This document shows positions 34,216 to 46,322 of a stretch of DNA of 64,000 nucleotides, piece after piece. The translations under genes were made by a program, and so were the position numbers. Each line of letters starts with the position of its first letter. The stretch's first letter is position 1. The notes under the pieces were generated by a model. It saw nothing but the letters and a program-made list of their open reading frames with translations. It had not been told where the DNA came from and searched no databases. Origin of the DNA: Bradyrhizobiaceae bacterium (GTDB lineage: Bacteria > Pseudomonadota > Alphaproteobacteria > Rhizobiales > Xanthobacteraceae); contig JADYXZ010000020.1 in the NCBI GenBank assembly GCA_020853885.1, positions 504,707 through 568,706 of the forward strand, given 5' to 3'.

Positions 34216-34829
34216 CGTGCGGCCTCCGGGCCGTGTGCGGTTTCGGCGCGGCTTGCGAGCCAGCGTTCCAGCGCCGCGATGATCGAATCGACCACGGCCT
34301 CGTGCGGGCCTTCGCGGGACGTGATGACGATGTCGGCGCCCGCATAGAGCGGCTCGCGCTGGGAAAGCAATGTCTTCAAGGTCTCCTCCGGGTCCTTGCC
34401 CTGCAGCAGCGGGCGGTCGCTCTTGCGGCGGACGCGCCGCATCAGCACCGGGATTTCCGCCCTGAGCCAGACCGACACCGCGCGCTCGCCGATGAGCGCG
34501 CGCGTGCCGTCGTTCAGGAGCGCGCCGCCGCCGGTTGCGATGACGGAGGGACCTTCCTCCAGGAGGCGCGCGATCACGCGCGCCTCGCCGGCACGGAAAT
34601 AGGCTTCGCCGTGCTGGGCGAACATTTCGGGGATCGACATGCCGGCGGCAAGTTCGATCTCGGCGTCGGCATCGACGAACGGCAAGCCAAGCCGCGGGGC
34701 GAGCCGGCGGCCGATCGAGCTCTTGCCGGAGCCGGGCATGCCGATCAGCGCGATCGAGCGCTTGCCGAGGCGCGCGCGCAACTCGGCCGCGTTCGGCGCC
34801 TGCTGCTCAGCGGTGACGGTCTTGCCCAT
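34212..34829 (-). CDS. aroK: Shikimate kinase
   Basis: 205 aa. Walker A GMPGSGKSSIGRRLA (about 31-45), DADAEIE for shikimate and metal binding, ATGGGALLN and the arginine lid RRVRRKSDRPLLQG. It phosphorylates shikimate with ATP. ATG 34829 (MGKTVTAEQQ) is chosen because longer frames add non-conserved residues. An N-terminal extension of about 20 residues before SIALIGMPGSGKS is common in alphaproteobacterial AroK. First gene of the aroK-aroB-CorC operon. Confidence 0.96.
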   Translation of the reverse strand: MGKTVTAEQQAPNAAELRARLGKRSIALIGMPGSGKSSIGRRLAPRLGLPFVDADAEIELAAGMSIPEMFAQHGEAYFRAGEARVIARLLEEGPSVIATGGGALLNDGTRALIGERAVSVWLRAEIPVLMRRVRRKSDRPLLQGKDPEETLKTLLSQREPLYAGADIVITSREGPHEAVVDSIIAALERWLASRAETAHGPEAAR

Positions 34830-35010
34830 GCGTTTCCAGCGGTTGCGGATTGCGGCGGACCCTACATGATCCGCGTGCGGGGAGCGATTCCCGCCCTGTC
34901 CGACGGTGAACGGCGGGTTTGGCGGTCCCGGCGGATGCTGCGTCCCGCTTGCCATCGAGGCCCAATGGGCTAATCGAACGGACGGAGCGGGGCCGAATCG
35001 GCGCGCGGAC

Positions 35011-35154
35011 ATGCCGAGTCTGATCAGATTCCTGGCGGTGGTGGCGATTCTCGCCGGGCTCGTCTATGCGGGCCTGTGGTCGCTCGCCAATCTCGTGGAG
35101 CCGCAGCCGCGCGAGATGACCGTCACCATCCCGCAGGACAGGATCGGGCGGTGA
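35011..35154 (+). CDS. Small membrane protein upstream of xerD
   Basis: 47 aa with one membrane helix (FLAVVAILAGLVYAGLWSLANLV) and a short charged tail, REMTVTIPQDRIGR. Small proteins of this form, with a VEPxPREMTVTIPxxR tail, sit before xerD in many Hyphomicrobiales. Its stop overlaps the xerD GTG (GTGA), implying coupled translation. Function unknown. Confidence 0.75.
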   Translation: MPSLIRFLAVVAILAGLVYAGLWSLANLVEPQPREMTVTIPQDRIGR

Positions 35155-36095
35155 GCGCGGGCAAGCACAGGCGCGCGAAGGCCGGCGATCTCGTCGCGCT
35201 GTTTCTCGACATGATGGCGACCGAGCGCGGCGCGAGCCGCAACACGCTCGAAGCCTATCGCCGCGATCTCGACGACTACGCCGACCATCTCGGCGGCAAG
35301 AAGCGGGATATCGGCAAGGCGAACACGGAGGACATCCGCGGCTATCTCGCCGCGCTGTCGCGGCGGCATCTGGCGGCGACCTCCGTCGCGCGGCGGCTGT
35401 CGGCGATCCGGCAACTGCACCGGTTCCTCTATGTCGAGGGCAAGCGCAAGGACGATCCCGCCGCGGTGCTGGAAGGACCGCGGCGCGGGCGCGCGCTGCC
35501 CAAGGTGCTCTCCGTCGACGAGGTCACGCGGCTGCTGGCGACGGCGCATGCAGAATCGGAGAAGGCGGCGAAAGGCGAGCGCGTGCGCGCCGCGCGCATG
35601 GTGTGCCTGCTGGAAGTGCTCTACGCCACCGGCCTGCGCGTGTCGGAACTGATCGCGCTGCCGGCGACCGCCGCACGCGCCGACGGCGGCGTCATCACCG
35701 TGCGCGGCAAGGGCGGCAAGGAGCGGCTGGTGCCGCTGGGCGAAGCGGCGTGCAAGGCCATGCGATCCTACCTCTCGATCCGCAAGGAAGCCGGCGGCGA
35801 AGGATCGCGCTGGTTGTTCCCCTCGTTCGGCGAGAGCGGGCACATGACGCGGCAGCACGCCGCAAGGGAATTGAAGGCACTCGCCGGGCGGGCGGGGATC
35901 GAGCCGCGCAAGATCAGCCCGCACGTGCTGCGGCATGCCTTCGCGAGCCATCTCCTCGCCAATGGCGCGGATCTGCGCATCGTGCAGGCGCTGCTCGGGC
36001 ATGCCGACGTGTCGACCACGCAAATCTATACCCACGTGCTGGACGAGCGGCTGAAGAGCATGGTGCGGGACCTGCACCCGTTAGCAGACGATTGA
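35151..36095 (+). CDS. xerD: Site-specific tyrosine recombinase XerD
   Basis: 314 aa from a GTG start. Catalytic residues: Arg163 (ATGLRVSEL), His258 and Arg261 (HVLRHAFASHLL), His284 (GHADVSTTQIY) and Tyr293. The N-terminal SAM-like domain (about 12-100) and basic linker are present. With XerC it resolves chromosome dimers at dif. The GTG at 35151 overlaps the upstream stop and has AGGA in front, which fits better than a longer frame rich in shifted codons. Confidence 0.93.
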   Translation: MSAGKHRRAKAGDLVALFLDMMATERGASRNTLEAYRRDLDDYADHLGGKKRDIGKANTEDIRGYLAALSRRHLAATSVARRLSAIRQLHRFLYVEGKRKDDPAAVLEGPRRGRALPKVLSVDEVTRLLATAHAESEKAAKGERVRAARMVCLLEVLYATGLRVSELIALPATAARADGGVITVRGKGGKERLVPLGEAACKAMRSYLSIRKEAGGEGSRWLFPSFGESGHMTRQHAARELKALAGRAGIEPRKISPHVLRHAFASHLLANGADLRIVQALLGHADVSTTQIYTHVLDERLKSMVRDLHPLADD

Positions 36096-36187
36096 AGAAT
36101 CCATGCGATTTTCGGCCTTCTCTTGACTCACCCGGACCCGGGAGGCAGCTTCGCGCGCCCGCGGGTTGCCCCGCCTCATTGGTTTGA

Positions 36188-37141
36188 ATGCGCACCTATC
36201 TCGATTTCGAAAAGCCGGTCGCCGAGCTCGAAGCCAAGCTCGAAGAATTGCGCGCGCTCGCGGCGAGCGGCGAGGCGGTGGCAATCGGCGACGAGGTCGC
36301 GCGGCTCGAAGCCAAGGCGTCGCAGGCGCTGCGCGACATCTACGACAACCTCACGCCGTGGCAGAAGACGCAGGTGGCGCGGCATCCGCAGCGGCCGCAT
36401 TTCTCCGACTACGTGAACCAGCTGATCACGGACTTCACGCCGCTCGCGGGCGACCGCAAGTTCGGCGAGGACGAAGCGCTGCTCGGCGGCTTCGGCCGCT
36501 TCCGCGGCGAGAGCGTGTGCGTGATCGGACACGAAAAGGGTTCTACCACCGAGGCGCGCATCAAGCACAATTTCGGCATGGCGCGGCCGGAGGGATACCG
36601 CAAGGCGGTGCGGCTGATGGAACTCGCCGACCGCTTCGACGTCCCGGTCATTTCTCTTGTGGATACCGCTGGCGCCTATCCGGGGATCGATGCCGAGGCG
36701 CGCGGGCAGGCGGAGGCGATCGCGCGCTCGACGGAGGCGTGCCTCAATCTCGGCGTGCCGAACGTTGCGGTCATCATCGGCGAGGGCGGCTCGGGCGGCG
36801 CGATCGCGATCGCCACGGCGAACAACGTGATCATGCTCGAGCACGCGATCTACAGCGTGATCTCGCCGGAAGGCGCGGCCTCGATCCTGTGGCGGGACAC
36901 GACCAAGGCGCAGGAAGCCGCCACCAACATGAAGATCACCGCCCGCGATCTCGAGCAGTTCGGGGTCGTCGACGAGGTGGTGCCGGAGCCCCCGGGCGGC
37001 GCCCACCGGCAGCCCGAAGCCACGATTGCAGCGGTGGGGGACGCCGTGGCCGCCGCGCTACAGGGGCTCAGGGATCTGCCCCGGGACGAGATCCGGACGC
37101 GCCGGCAACAAAAATTCCTCGCAATTGGCCGGAATCTTTAA
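36188..37141 (+). CDS. accA: Acetyl-CoA carboxylase carboxyltransferase subunit alpha
   Basis: 317 aa. [18 protein letters not shown] coiled opening, [45 protein letters not shown] (with LVDTAG here) and [13 protein letters not shown] are AccA hallmarks forming the CoA oxyanion holes. It transfers carboxyl from biotin to acetyl-CoA in fatty-acid synthesis, paired with AccD (not in the window). It stands alone, 92 bp after xerD. Confidence 0.97.
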   Translation: MRTYLDFEKPVAELEAKLEELRALAASGEAVAIGDEVARLEAKASQALRDIYDNLTPWQKTQVARHPQRPHFSDYVNQLITDFTPLAGDRKFGEDEALLGGFGRFRGESVCVIGHEKGSTTEARIKHNFGMARPEGYRKAVRLMELADRFDVPVISLVDTAGAYPGIDAEARGQAEAIARSTEACLNLGVPNVAVIIGEGGSGGAIAIATANNVIMLEHAIYSVISPEGAASILWRDTTKAQEAATNMKITARDLEQFGVVDEVVPEPPGGAHRQPEATIAAVGDAVAAALQGLRDLPRDEIRTRRQQKFLAIGRNL

Positions 37142-37250
37142 GATCGCGAGGCGCCTCAGGCGGGGGATTCGGGGGGTAAACCCGTATCAATTAAGGCATT
37201 TCCGGCCGGTGGCTTGCGGTAACCACTCGTCAAGGGTAACGGTTTAGCCA

Positions 37251-38534
37251 ATGCGGGTGACCCATTTGTACGGTCTCAGGGGTGCAGTGTTGAGCCGTCG
37301 TACCTTCGTCAAAGCGCGTGGCGCTGCCATCGCCGCCGCCTGCGCGGTGGGCTTGTCCGCATGCATGGTGGGCGGCGATTCGGGGCCCACCTCGGTCAGC
37401 TTCGGTCCCAAGCATCTGCAGCCGCTGTCCCCGCAGACGATGGCGCTCATCGAGCAGAAGGGGATGGACAAGAACTCGCCCATCCTGTTGCGGATCTTCA
37501 AGGAAGAGTCGGAGCTCGAGATCTGGAAGAAGAACCGGGAGGGCAAGTACGCGCTCCTGAAGGCGTTCCCGATCTGCCGCTGGTCGGGCGAGCTCGGCCC
37601 GAAAGTCCAGACCGGCGACCGGCAGGCGCCGGAAGGCTTCTACTTCATCACGCCCGAGCTGATGAACCCGCGCTCGAGCTACTACCTCTCGTTCAATCTC
37701 GGCTACCCGAACGAATTCGACCGCGCGCACGGCCGCACCGGCGCGCACCTGATGGTGCATGGCGACTGCTCGTCGGCGGGCTGCTACGCGATGACCGACG
37801 AGCAGATCAAAGAGATCTTCGCGCTCGCCCGCGAGTCGTTCGACGGCGGCCAGCTTGCGTTCCAGGTGCAGGCGTTCCCCTTCCGCATGACCGCGAAGAA
37901 TCTCGCCCGGCATCGCAAGAATCCGAATCTCGCCTTCTGGCGCATGCTGAAGGAAGGCAGCGATCATTTCGAGCTCACCAAGCAGGAGCCGAAGATCGAC
38001 ATCTGCGAGAAGCGCTACATCTTCAACGCGCATCTGCTCGATCCGTCGCAGTTGTTCGACGCGAAGGGCAAGTGCCCCGAATATGAAATCCCGCAAGAGA
38101 TCGCGGTTGCCGCGCGTTCGAAGCGGAATGCGGATGAGAGCGAAATGGCGCTGCTTGCCAATCTGCTGCCGCCGGCGCCGATCAGGACCGGCCGCGACGG
38201 CGGCGGAAATCCCGCGTTCGCGGCCCGCGTTCCCGGCGACGATAACCTGACGACCGCGAGCACGCCGAACGGGGAAGCCGGAGCGGCCAGCAGCGCTGCT
38301 CGCGCTTCCGCAAGCACGCCGGTTCCGCAAGCCAACCCGCGCCGGGGCGGCGAGACAAAGGCGTCCGCCTATGCGAGCAGCAACGGCTCGCGCGCGCGCA
38401 CGCAGGAAGCCGGCGATCGCGGCGCGGATGAACCGGAGCAATCTGCGCAACCGGCGCAGCAACAGGCTCCTGCGGCGCTGCCGGGTGCGGCGCCGATCCG
38501 CGCGGCGGGCGGCGGATTTTCTTTCCAGCAGTGA
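37251..38534 (+). CDS. L,D-transpeptidase lipoprotein with long disordered tail
   Basis: 427 aa. N-terminal signal with lipobox ending LSAC (Cys38). The YkuD catalytic domain is about 76-210 with His170 and Cys178 (HGDCSSAGCYAM), of the murein L,D-transpeptidase YafK-like group. It should cut or form 3-3 peptide bonds, or attach proteins to peptidoglycan. Residues about 285-427 are Ala/Ser/Pro/Gln-rich with no domain, likely a flexible envelope tether. Convergent with secA, with a shared hairpin. Confidence 0.88.
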   Translation: MRVTHLYGLRGAVLSRRTFVKARGAAIAAACAVGLSACMVGGDSGPTSVSFGPKHLQPLSPQTMALIEQKGMDKNSPILLRIFKEESELEIWKKNREGKYALLKAFPICRWSGELGPKVQTGDRQAPEGFYFITPELMNPRSSYYLSFNLGYPNEFDRAHGRTGAHLMVHGDCSSAGCYAMTDEQIKEIFALARESFDGGQLAFQVQAFPFRMTAKNLARHRKNPNLAFWRMLKEGSDHFELTKQEPKIDICEKRYIFNAHLLDPSQLFDAKGKCPEYEIPQEIAVAARSKRNADESEMALLANLLPPAPIRTGRDGGGNPAFAARVPGDDNLTTASTPNGEAGAASSAARASASTPVPQANPRRGGETKASAYASSNGSRARTQEAGDRGADEPEQSAQPAQQQAPAALPGAAPIRAAGGGFSFQQ

Positions 38535-38551
38535 TCTAGGCTGATTCATGC

Positions 38552-38572
38552 CGCCGCGCTCACCGCGCGGCG
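38552..38572. terminator. Bidirectional hairpin between L,D-transpeptidase and secA
   Basis: CGCCGCG-CTCACCG-CGCGGCG: 7-bp GC-only stem between two converging genes. No T tract, so efficiency is uncertain. Confidence 0.5.
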
Positions 38573-38585
38573 CAATTGCTTTCGG

Positions 38586-41366
<2,781 letters not shown>

Positions 41367-41691
41367 TGCGGGGTCTTTCCTTCTCGCCCGACGGAGCCGG
41401 CGCGGGGTTCTGATGCGTCAATCCTCGGGGCGGAAGCCCGATGGAGGCGAGAGACTGCGGCACAAATGCGATGGTCGTTCATCAAGCCGCGCTGTCACGT
41501 GAATTTGCGTCTGACGGGACGGAGGGATGGGGGAGAGATATGAACGGGTCCAAGCCTTGTCAATCAGCCGTTCCCGACGCTTCCTCGGCATTCGTAAACA
41601 TGCCGCACGGGCCCTGGCCTTGCTTCGCGGTCGGGCTTGCGCCACCTTTCGCCGCGGCTGCGCGGGGGCGCAACCCCCACCGAGGAATCCC
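41367..41691. other. 325-bp divergent spacer secA / peptidylprolyl isomerase
   Basis: Holds the predicted secA promoter and about 165 nt of secA leader. The plus-strand promoter of the isomerase gene is not obvious. An open frame that extends the isomerase upstream from 41527 encodes Arg-rich sequence and is not credible. No gene seen. Confidence 0.55.
41535..41563 (-). promoter_or_regulatory. Predicted secA promoter
   Basis: On the minus strand: TTGACA (41558-41563, exact consensus), 17 bp, TATCTC (41535-41540). It predicts a leader of about 160 nt. Confidence 0.5.
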
Positions 41692-42543
41692 ATGAATTTC
41701 CCTGCATTTCCGGTTGCCCTTGCGCTCGCAATGGGAATCGCCGTCGGCGGCATGGTCTCCGCATATGCGCAAGGCGCCGCCGATCCGGTCGTGGCGCGCG
41801 TTAACGGTGCCGAAATCCGCCAAAGCGACCTGGAACTTGCGGAAGCCGACATCGGTTCCAGCCTGCCGCCGAGCGCGCCGGAAGCACGGCGCGAGGCCCT
41901 GCTGACTTATCTCATCGACATCGCCATCATCGCCAAGGCCGCCGAGGACCAGAAGCTCACGCAGGCGCCCGGCTTCGAACGGCGGGCTGCCTTCGCGCGC
42001 CAGAAGGTGCTGATGGAGTCGCTGCTCGAACAGGAGACCCGGAAGGCGGTCACCGAGCCGGCCATGCGCCAGCTCTATGACGACTCGGTGAAAGCGAACA
42101 AGCCGCAAGCCGAAGTGCGGGCGCGGCACATTCTCGTCGAGAGCGAGGATCAGGCGAAGGAGGTCGTCCGCAAACTGAAAGCGGGCGGCGACTTCGCGGC
42201 ACTGGCGAAATCCGAATCGAAGGACCCCGGCTCGGCTGACGGCGGCGATCTCGGCTACTTCACCAAGGATCAGATGGTGGCCGAGTTTGCCGATGCGGCG
42301 TTCAAGCTTGAGAAGGATGCGATCTCCGATCCCGTGAAGACGCAGTTCGGCTGGCACGTCATCAAGGTGGAAGACAAGCGCGAGAAGGCGGTGCCGCCGT
42401 TCGAGCAGGTGAAGAACGAGATCGCGACCTATCTCACGCGCAAAGCGCAGGCCGAGCTCGTCGGCAAGCTGCGGGACGAGGCAAAGATCGAGCGGCTGAC
42501 GCAGAAGCCCGACGCGCCGGCGGAGCCACAGAAAAAGAACTAA
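41692..42543 (+). CDS. Periplasmic parvulin-type peptidylprolyl isomerase
   Basis: 283 aa. Signal peptide 1-27 (ALAMGIAVGGMVSAYAQ). A SurA/PrsA-like chaperone helix region follows (DPVVARVNGAEIRQSDLELA), then a rotamase domain (about 135-235): VRARHILVESEDQAKEVVRKLKAGGDFAALAKSESKDPGSADGGDLGYFTKDQMVAEF and TQFGWHVIKVEDKR. It assists folding of exported proteins, which suits a gene divergent from secA. ATG 41692 has CGAGGAA upstream and begins the signal peptide. argJ follows 9 bp later. Confidence 0.93.
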   Translation: MNFPAFPVALALAMGIAVGGMVSAYAQGAADPVVARVNGAEIRQSDLELAEADIGSSLPPSAPEARREALLTYLIDIAIIAKAAEDQKLTQAPGFERRAAFARQKVLMESLLEQETRKAVTEPAMRQLYDDSVKANKPQAEVRARHILVESEDQAKEVVRKLKAGGDFAALAKSESKDPGSADGGDLGYFTKDQMVAEFADAAFKLEKDAISDPVKTQFGWHVIKVEDKREKAVPPFEQVKNEIATYLTRKAQAELVGKLRDEAKIERLTQKPDAPAEPQKKN

Positions 42544-42552
42544 AGCATACGC

Positions 42553-43797
42553 ATGGGGACTGGGAAAATTTCGCCGCTGGCGCCGGCCACGATCGCGGAG
42601 CTTCCGCCGGTCGAGGGCGTGCGTCTCTCCGCCGCTTCGGCCGGCGTGCGTTATGCCGGGCGCACGGACGTGCTGCTTGCCGTACTCGACAAGGGCACGA
42701 CGGTCGCCGGCACGCTCACTCGCTCGAAATGTCCTTCTGCGCCTATCGAATGGTGCAAGGCGAAGCTTGGCGCGGGCAAGGCGCGCGCGCTCGTCGCGAA
42801 TGCCGGTAATGCCAATGCGTTCACGGGCGAGAAGGGAATCGCGGCGGTCAAGCGGACGGCGGAGCTCGCGGCCGAAGCGGTCGGCTGCAAGCCGGGAGAG
42901 GTGTTCATCGCCTCGACCGGCGTGATCGGCGAGCCGCTTGACGCGGAGGTGATCGGCCGCGTGCTGCGGGGTGCCACGCTCGCGGCGAGGCCGGAGAACT
43001 GGAAGGCGGCGGCGCGGGCGATCATGACGACCGACACCTTCCCGAAGGTCGCGACCGCCACGGCCAAGCTCGGCAAGACCGAAGTGCGCGTCAACGGCAT
43101 CGCCAAGGGCTCGGGCATGATCGCGCCCGACATGGCGACGATGCTCGCCTTCGTCTTCACCGATGCGCCGGTTGCGGCACCCGTGCTGCGCGCGCTGGTC
43201 AGGCAGGAAGTGGTCGACACGTTCAATGCGGTGACGGTCGACGGCGACACCTCGACCTCGGACACGCTCCTCGTGTTTGCGACGGGCGCGGCGGCCGCGC
43301 GCGGCGCGCCCAGGATCAAGGGAACGGGCGACAAGAACGCCGAGGAGTTCCGCCGCGCACTGCATGCGGTGCTCGCCGATCTTTCCGAGCAGATCGCACG
43401 CGACGGCGAAGGCGCGCGCAAGCTCGTGCGCATCACGGTGAAGGGCGCGGTGTCGAAGCCGTCGGCGCGCAAGATCGCGCTGTCGATCGCCAATTCGCCG
43501 CTGGTGAAGACCGCGATCGCCGGCGAGGACGCCAATTGGGGACGCGTCGTCATGGCGGTCGGCAAGGCGGGCGAGCGCGCGGACCGCGACCGGCTGTCGA
43601 TCTATTTCGGCGACATCCGGGTGGCCGCCGGCGGGGCGCGCGATCCGAGTTATGATGAAAAAAAGGTTTCCGCCTACATGAAGCGAGACGTGATCGATCT
43701 CACCGTCGATCTGCGCCTTGGCCGCGGCACGGACCGCGTTTTGACCTGCGATCTCACCAAGGAATACGTCGAGATCAACGGCGATTACCGGACCTGA
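42553..43797 (+). CDS. argJ: Bifunctional ornithine acetyltransferase / N-acetylglutamate synthase
   Basis: 414 aa. [16 protein letters not shown] is the autoproteolysis site; the Thr of ATML becomes the nucleophile of the beta chain. [14 protein letters not shown] and [17 protein letters not shown] are further ArgJ signatures. It recycles the acetyl group in arginine synthesis. It starts 9 bp after the isomerase gene and is followed by the Nudix gene after 85 bp. Confidence 0.97.
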   Translation: MGTGKISPLAPATIAELPPVEGVRLSAASAGVRYAGRTDVLLAVLDKGTTVAGTLTRSKCPSAPIEWCKAKLGAGKARALVANAGNANAFTGEKGIAAVKRTAELAAEAVGCKPGEVFIASTGVIGEPLDAEVIGRVLRGATLAARPENWKAAARAIMTTDTFPKVATATAKLGKTEVRVNGIAKGSGMIAPDMATMLAFVFTDAPVAAPVLRALVRQEVVDTFNAVTVDGDTSTSDTLLVFATGAAAARGAPRIKGTGDKNAEEFRRALHAVLADLSEQIARDGEGARKLVRITVKGAVSKPSARKIALSIANSPLVKTAIAGEDANWGRVVMAVGKAGERADRDRLSIYFGDIRVAAGGARDPSYDEKKVSAYMKRDVIDLTVDLRLGRGTDRVLTCDLTKEYVEINGDYRT

Positions 43798-43882
43798 ACG
43801 CCATGCCCGATGCGGGAAAAACCGGGGTTTCCGCTAGGGCCCCGTTAACGGCCGGTAATTACCGTCAGCGTCGAGTTCGCGC

Positions 43883-44329
43883 GTGAGGCTCGTTCTCGTC
43901 GCCGCCTGCGCGCTCGTCGATGTCGACGGACGAGTGCTGATCACTCGCCGGCCGCAAGGCAAGACAATGGCGGGCCTGTGGGAGTTTCCCGGCGGCAAGG
44001 TCGAGCCCGGCGAGCTCCCGGAGCAAACACTGATCCGGGAACTGAAGGAGGAGCTTGGGATCGACGTCAGCGAAGCGTGCCTCGCGCCGTTCACTTTCGC
44101 GAGCCATCGCTATTCGGATTTTCACCTTCTGATGCCGCTGTGGATCTGCCGGCGCTGGGAGGGGATCGTCGCGGCGATGGAAGGCCAGGAGCTCGCCTGG
44201 GTGCGGCCGCAGCGGTTGAAGGACTATCCGATGCCGCCCGCCGACGTTCCGTTGATCCCGCATCTGGTCGAGTTGCTTGTCGTGCCGGACAAAACCGGCG
44301 GCAGAAACGGCGAAGGAAACGGGCGATGA
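43883..44329 (+). CDS. mutT: Nudix hydrolase, 8-oxo-dGTP diphosphatase (MutT-like)
   Basis: 148 aa. The Nudix box GGKVEPGELPEQTLIRELKEELGI is complete (about 38-60; GxxxxxExxxxxxxREUxEEL pattern). VLITRRPQGKTMAGLWEFPGGK and a C-terminal PADVPLIPHL match MutT. It cleanses oxidised nucleotides. The start is a GTG; no ATG precedes the conserved LVLVAACALVD strand. Its stop overlaps the ATG of the pilin gene. Confidence 0.88.
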   Translation: MRLVLVAACALVDVDGRVLITRRPQGKTMAGLWEFPGGKVEPGELPEQTLIRELKEELGIDVSEACLAPFTFASHRYSDFHLLMPLWICRRWEGIVAAMEGQELAWVRPQRLKDYPMPPADVPLIPHLVELLVVPDKTGGRNGEGNGR

Positions 44330-44529
44330 TGCGATTGCAGCTGCGTCTTGCAAAGGGCCTTGACGATTTCTTCGCCGACGAAACGGCGGCGACGGCGATC
44401 GAGTACGCGCTCATCGCGTCGATCGTGTCGATCGCGATCCTCAGCTCCGTCACCACGATCGGTTCGACGCTGCGCGACGTGTTTTTCAACGGGATTAATG
44501 ACGGCTTTGCATCCGTAAACGGCGATTGA
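44326..44529 (+). CDS. Flp/Fap-type IVb pilin subunit
   Basis: 67 aa. FADETAATAIEYALIASIVSIAILSSVTTIGSTL is the Flp prepilin cleavage region and hydrophobic N-helix, with the EY pair after cleavage. Such pilins form tad-type adhesion fibres. No tad/cpa genes lie nearby, so this is an orphan copy. It overlaps the Nudix gene by 4 bp and converges on the methyltransferase gene. Confidence 0.93.
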   Translation: MMRLQLRLAKGLDDFFADETAATAIEYALIASIVSIAILSSVTTIGSTLRDVFFNGINDGFASVNGD

Positions 44530-44536
44530 TGCGCGG

Positions 44537-45451
44537 CTAGTCCTGGCGGCGCGAGCCGGCCTTCTCGCCCGCCGGCAGCTCTTTCGTGCCGAGCGCGTCG
44601 GCGAGTCGCATCCTTGCAGATCCCGGACGCAGCGGCTGCTGCTGGGTTGCGGCCGGCGCCCAAGCGGAAATCGACAGCAAATCGAAGGTCGCGCGCAGCC
44701 GACCGTCGGGATCGGCGAAGCGTTCCGCGTAGATCGCGGCGGCGCGGCCGAGGGTCTCGCGGCGCAGCGGCGTCTTGCGGCGCTCGACGAGCGCGTTGGT
44801 CGCGCCCATCGCGCGCAGGTCGCGCAACAGCGCATCCATTCCGGAATAGCGGACCGTCAGGCGGTCGACGTCGGTGACCGGCAGCGCAAAGCCGGCGCGC
44901 TGCAGGAGCGAGCCGAGCGCGCGCACTTCGACGAATGGCGCCACGCGCGGCGACGCGCCACCCTCGAGCTCGGCTTCGGCGGCGGCGAAGGACTGGCGCA
45001 GTTCGGTCAGCGTCTCGCCGCCGGCCAGCACCGCAAGGAGGAGGCCATCGGGACGCAGCGCGCGCCGGATCTGGACCAGCGCGCCGGGAAGATCGTTCAC
45101 CCAGTGCAGCGCAAGCGCCGATACGACAAGATCGAAGGCGCCGTCGGCAAACGGCAGCGCCTCTTCGTCGGCCGCGACGCGCGGGCCGAGCGCGAGATCG
45201 CGCATCGCCGCCAGCGGTTCGCACGCGATCAGGCGCTCTACGCGCGCGGAGGCGGCGAGCACGCGGCGCAGCGCCTCGCCCGGCGTGCCGACATCGAGGC
45301 CAAGCTCGAACGTGCGCGTGACGGTCTGCAGCCGCTCCGTCAGGTCCTCGGCGGCGCGCTGCAGCAGGAAGTTCTGCTCGCGGGCCTCCGCGGCGCGGTG
45401 CGCGTGCGTGCGCAGGAGCGCGCGGTCGAACAGGCGTGGCGATCCGTTCAT
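44537..45451 (-). CDS. SAM-dependent methyltransferase, NDUFAF5/BioC-like
   Basis: 304 aa. GSPRLFDRALLRTHAHRAA is the family opening; LELGLDVGTPGEALRRVL-type motif I (residues about 50-62, here FELGLDVGTPG), LPFADGAFDLVVSALALHWVNDLPGALVQIRRALRPDG covers motifs II-III, and the C-terminal half keeps the NDUFAF5-like pattern (RDLRAMGATNAL). The mitochondrial homologue modifies complex I subunit NDUFS7. The bacterial role is not settled. It diverges from comF by 57 bp. Confidence 0.85.
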   Translation of the reverse strand: MNGSPRLFDRALLRTHAHRAAEAREQNFLLQRAAEDLTERLQTVTRTFELGLDVGTPGEALRRVLAASARVERLIACEPLAAMRDLALGPRVAADEEALPFADGAFDLVVSALALHWVNDLPGALVQIRRALRPDGLLLAVLAGGETLTELRQSFAAAEAELEGGASPRVAPFVEVRALGSLLQRAGFALPVTDVDRLTVRYSGMDALLRDLRAMGATNALVERRKTPLRRETLGRAAAIYAERFADPDGRLRATFDLLSISAWAPAATQQQPLRPGSARMRLADALGTKELPAGEKAGSRRQD

Positions 45452-45508
45452 CACAAGGGCCGTCTGCGGGACGTGGCATTGCCGGCGTTTGGGCGCTAGC
45501 TTTGGCAC

Positions 45509-46282
45509 ATGGCGGAGGCCGGGGCCATTCCATTTCATGCAGCAGCCGCGCAACTCGCGCGAACGGCGGCACAGACGGTCGTCGATCTCGTGCTGCCGTC
45601 GACCTGCCTTGCCTGCAAGAAGCCGGTGGGCGCGGCCGGCGGCCTCTGCCCGGCGTGCTGGACGAACATCGGCTTCATCGAGCGGCCCTATTGCGAGCGG
45701 CTCGGGGTTCCGTTTCCGAACGATGGCGGCGGCGTGCTGCTGTCGCCGGCCGCGCTCGCCGATCCGCCGGCCTATGACCGGGCGCGGGCGGCCGCCCGCT
45801 TCGGCGACGTCGCGCGCGACCTCGTGCATCTTCTGAAATACGGCGATCGCCTGGATCTTGCGCGGCCGCTCGGCCGGTGGATGGCGCGCGCCGGCGCCGA
45901 GCTGCTCGCGGACGCGGATGCGCTGGTGCCGGTGCCGCTGCACTGGACGCGGTTGTGGCGGCGGCGCTTCAACCAGTCGGCGATGCTGGCGCGGGCCATA
46001 TCGGCGCAGGGCGGCGTGCCGGTTGCCGATCACATTCTCGCGCGCAAGCGGGCGACGCCGCCGCAGGTCGGATTGGGCAGGCCGGAGCGGGCGCGCAACG
46101 TGCAGGGCGCATTCGTCGTGCCCAAGGAAGCGCGGATCGACGTGAAGGGCAGGAAACTGATCGTTATCGACGACGTCCTGACGTCGGGCGCGACTGCGGA
46201 CGCCTGCGCGCGCGTGCTGCGGCGGGCCGGCGCAAGCCGTGTCGACGTGCTCGTCTTCGCCCGCGTTGTAGGCTACGAATAA
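45509..46282 (+). CDS. ComF family protein
   Basis: 257 aa. A Cys zinc-finger (LPSTCLACKKPV, GGLCPACW, about 31-52) and a phosphoribosyltransferase-like domain with ALVPVPLHWTRLWRRRFNQSAMLA and the PRPP loop VIDDVLTSGAT. ComF relatives aid DNA uptake. In non-competent bacteria its role is unclear. It is followed 40 bp later by the nitrilase gene. Confidence 0.92.
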   Translation: MAEAGAIPFHAAAAQLARTAAQTVVDLVLPSTCLACKKPVGAAGGLCPACWTNIGFIERPYCERLGVPFPNDGGGVLLSPAALADPPAYDRARAAARFGDVARDLVHLLKYGDRLDLARPLGRWMARAGAELLADADALVPVPLHWTRLWRRRFNQSAMLARAISAQGGVPVADHILARKRATPPQVGLGRPERARNVQGAFVVPKEARIDVKGRKLIVIDDVLTSGATADACARVLRRAGASRVDVLVFARVVGYE

Positions 46283-46322
46283 AGAACCATATGTTACCCT
46301 GCCTGCACGACAGGAGGATTGC

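Noticed and set aside
41527-41691. Upstream extension of the peptidylprolyl isomerase
   Set aside because: The extra 55 residues are Arg-rich and precede a clean signal peptide with its own ribosome-binding site.
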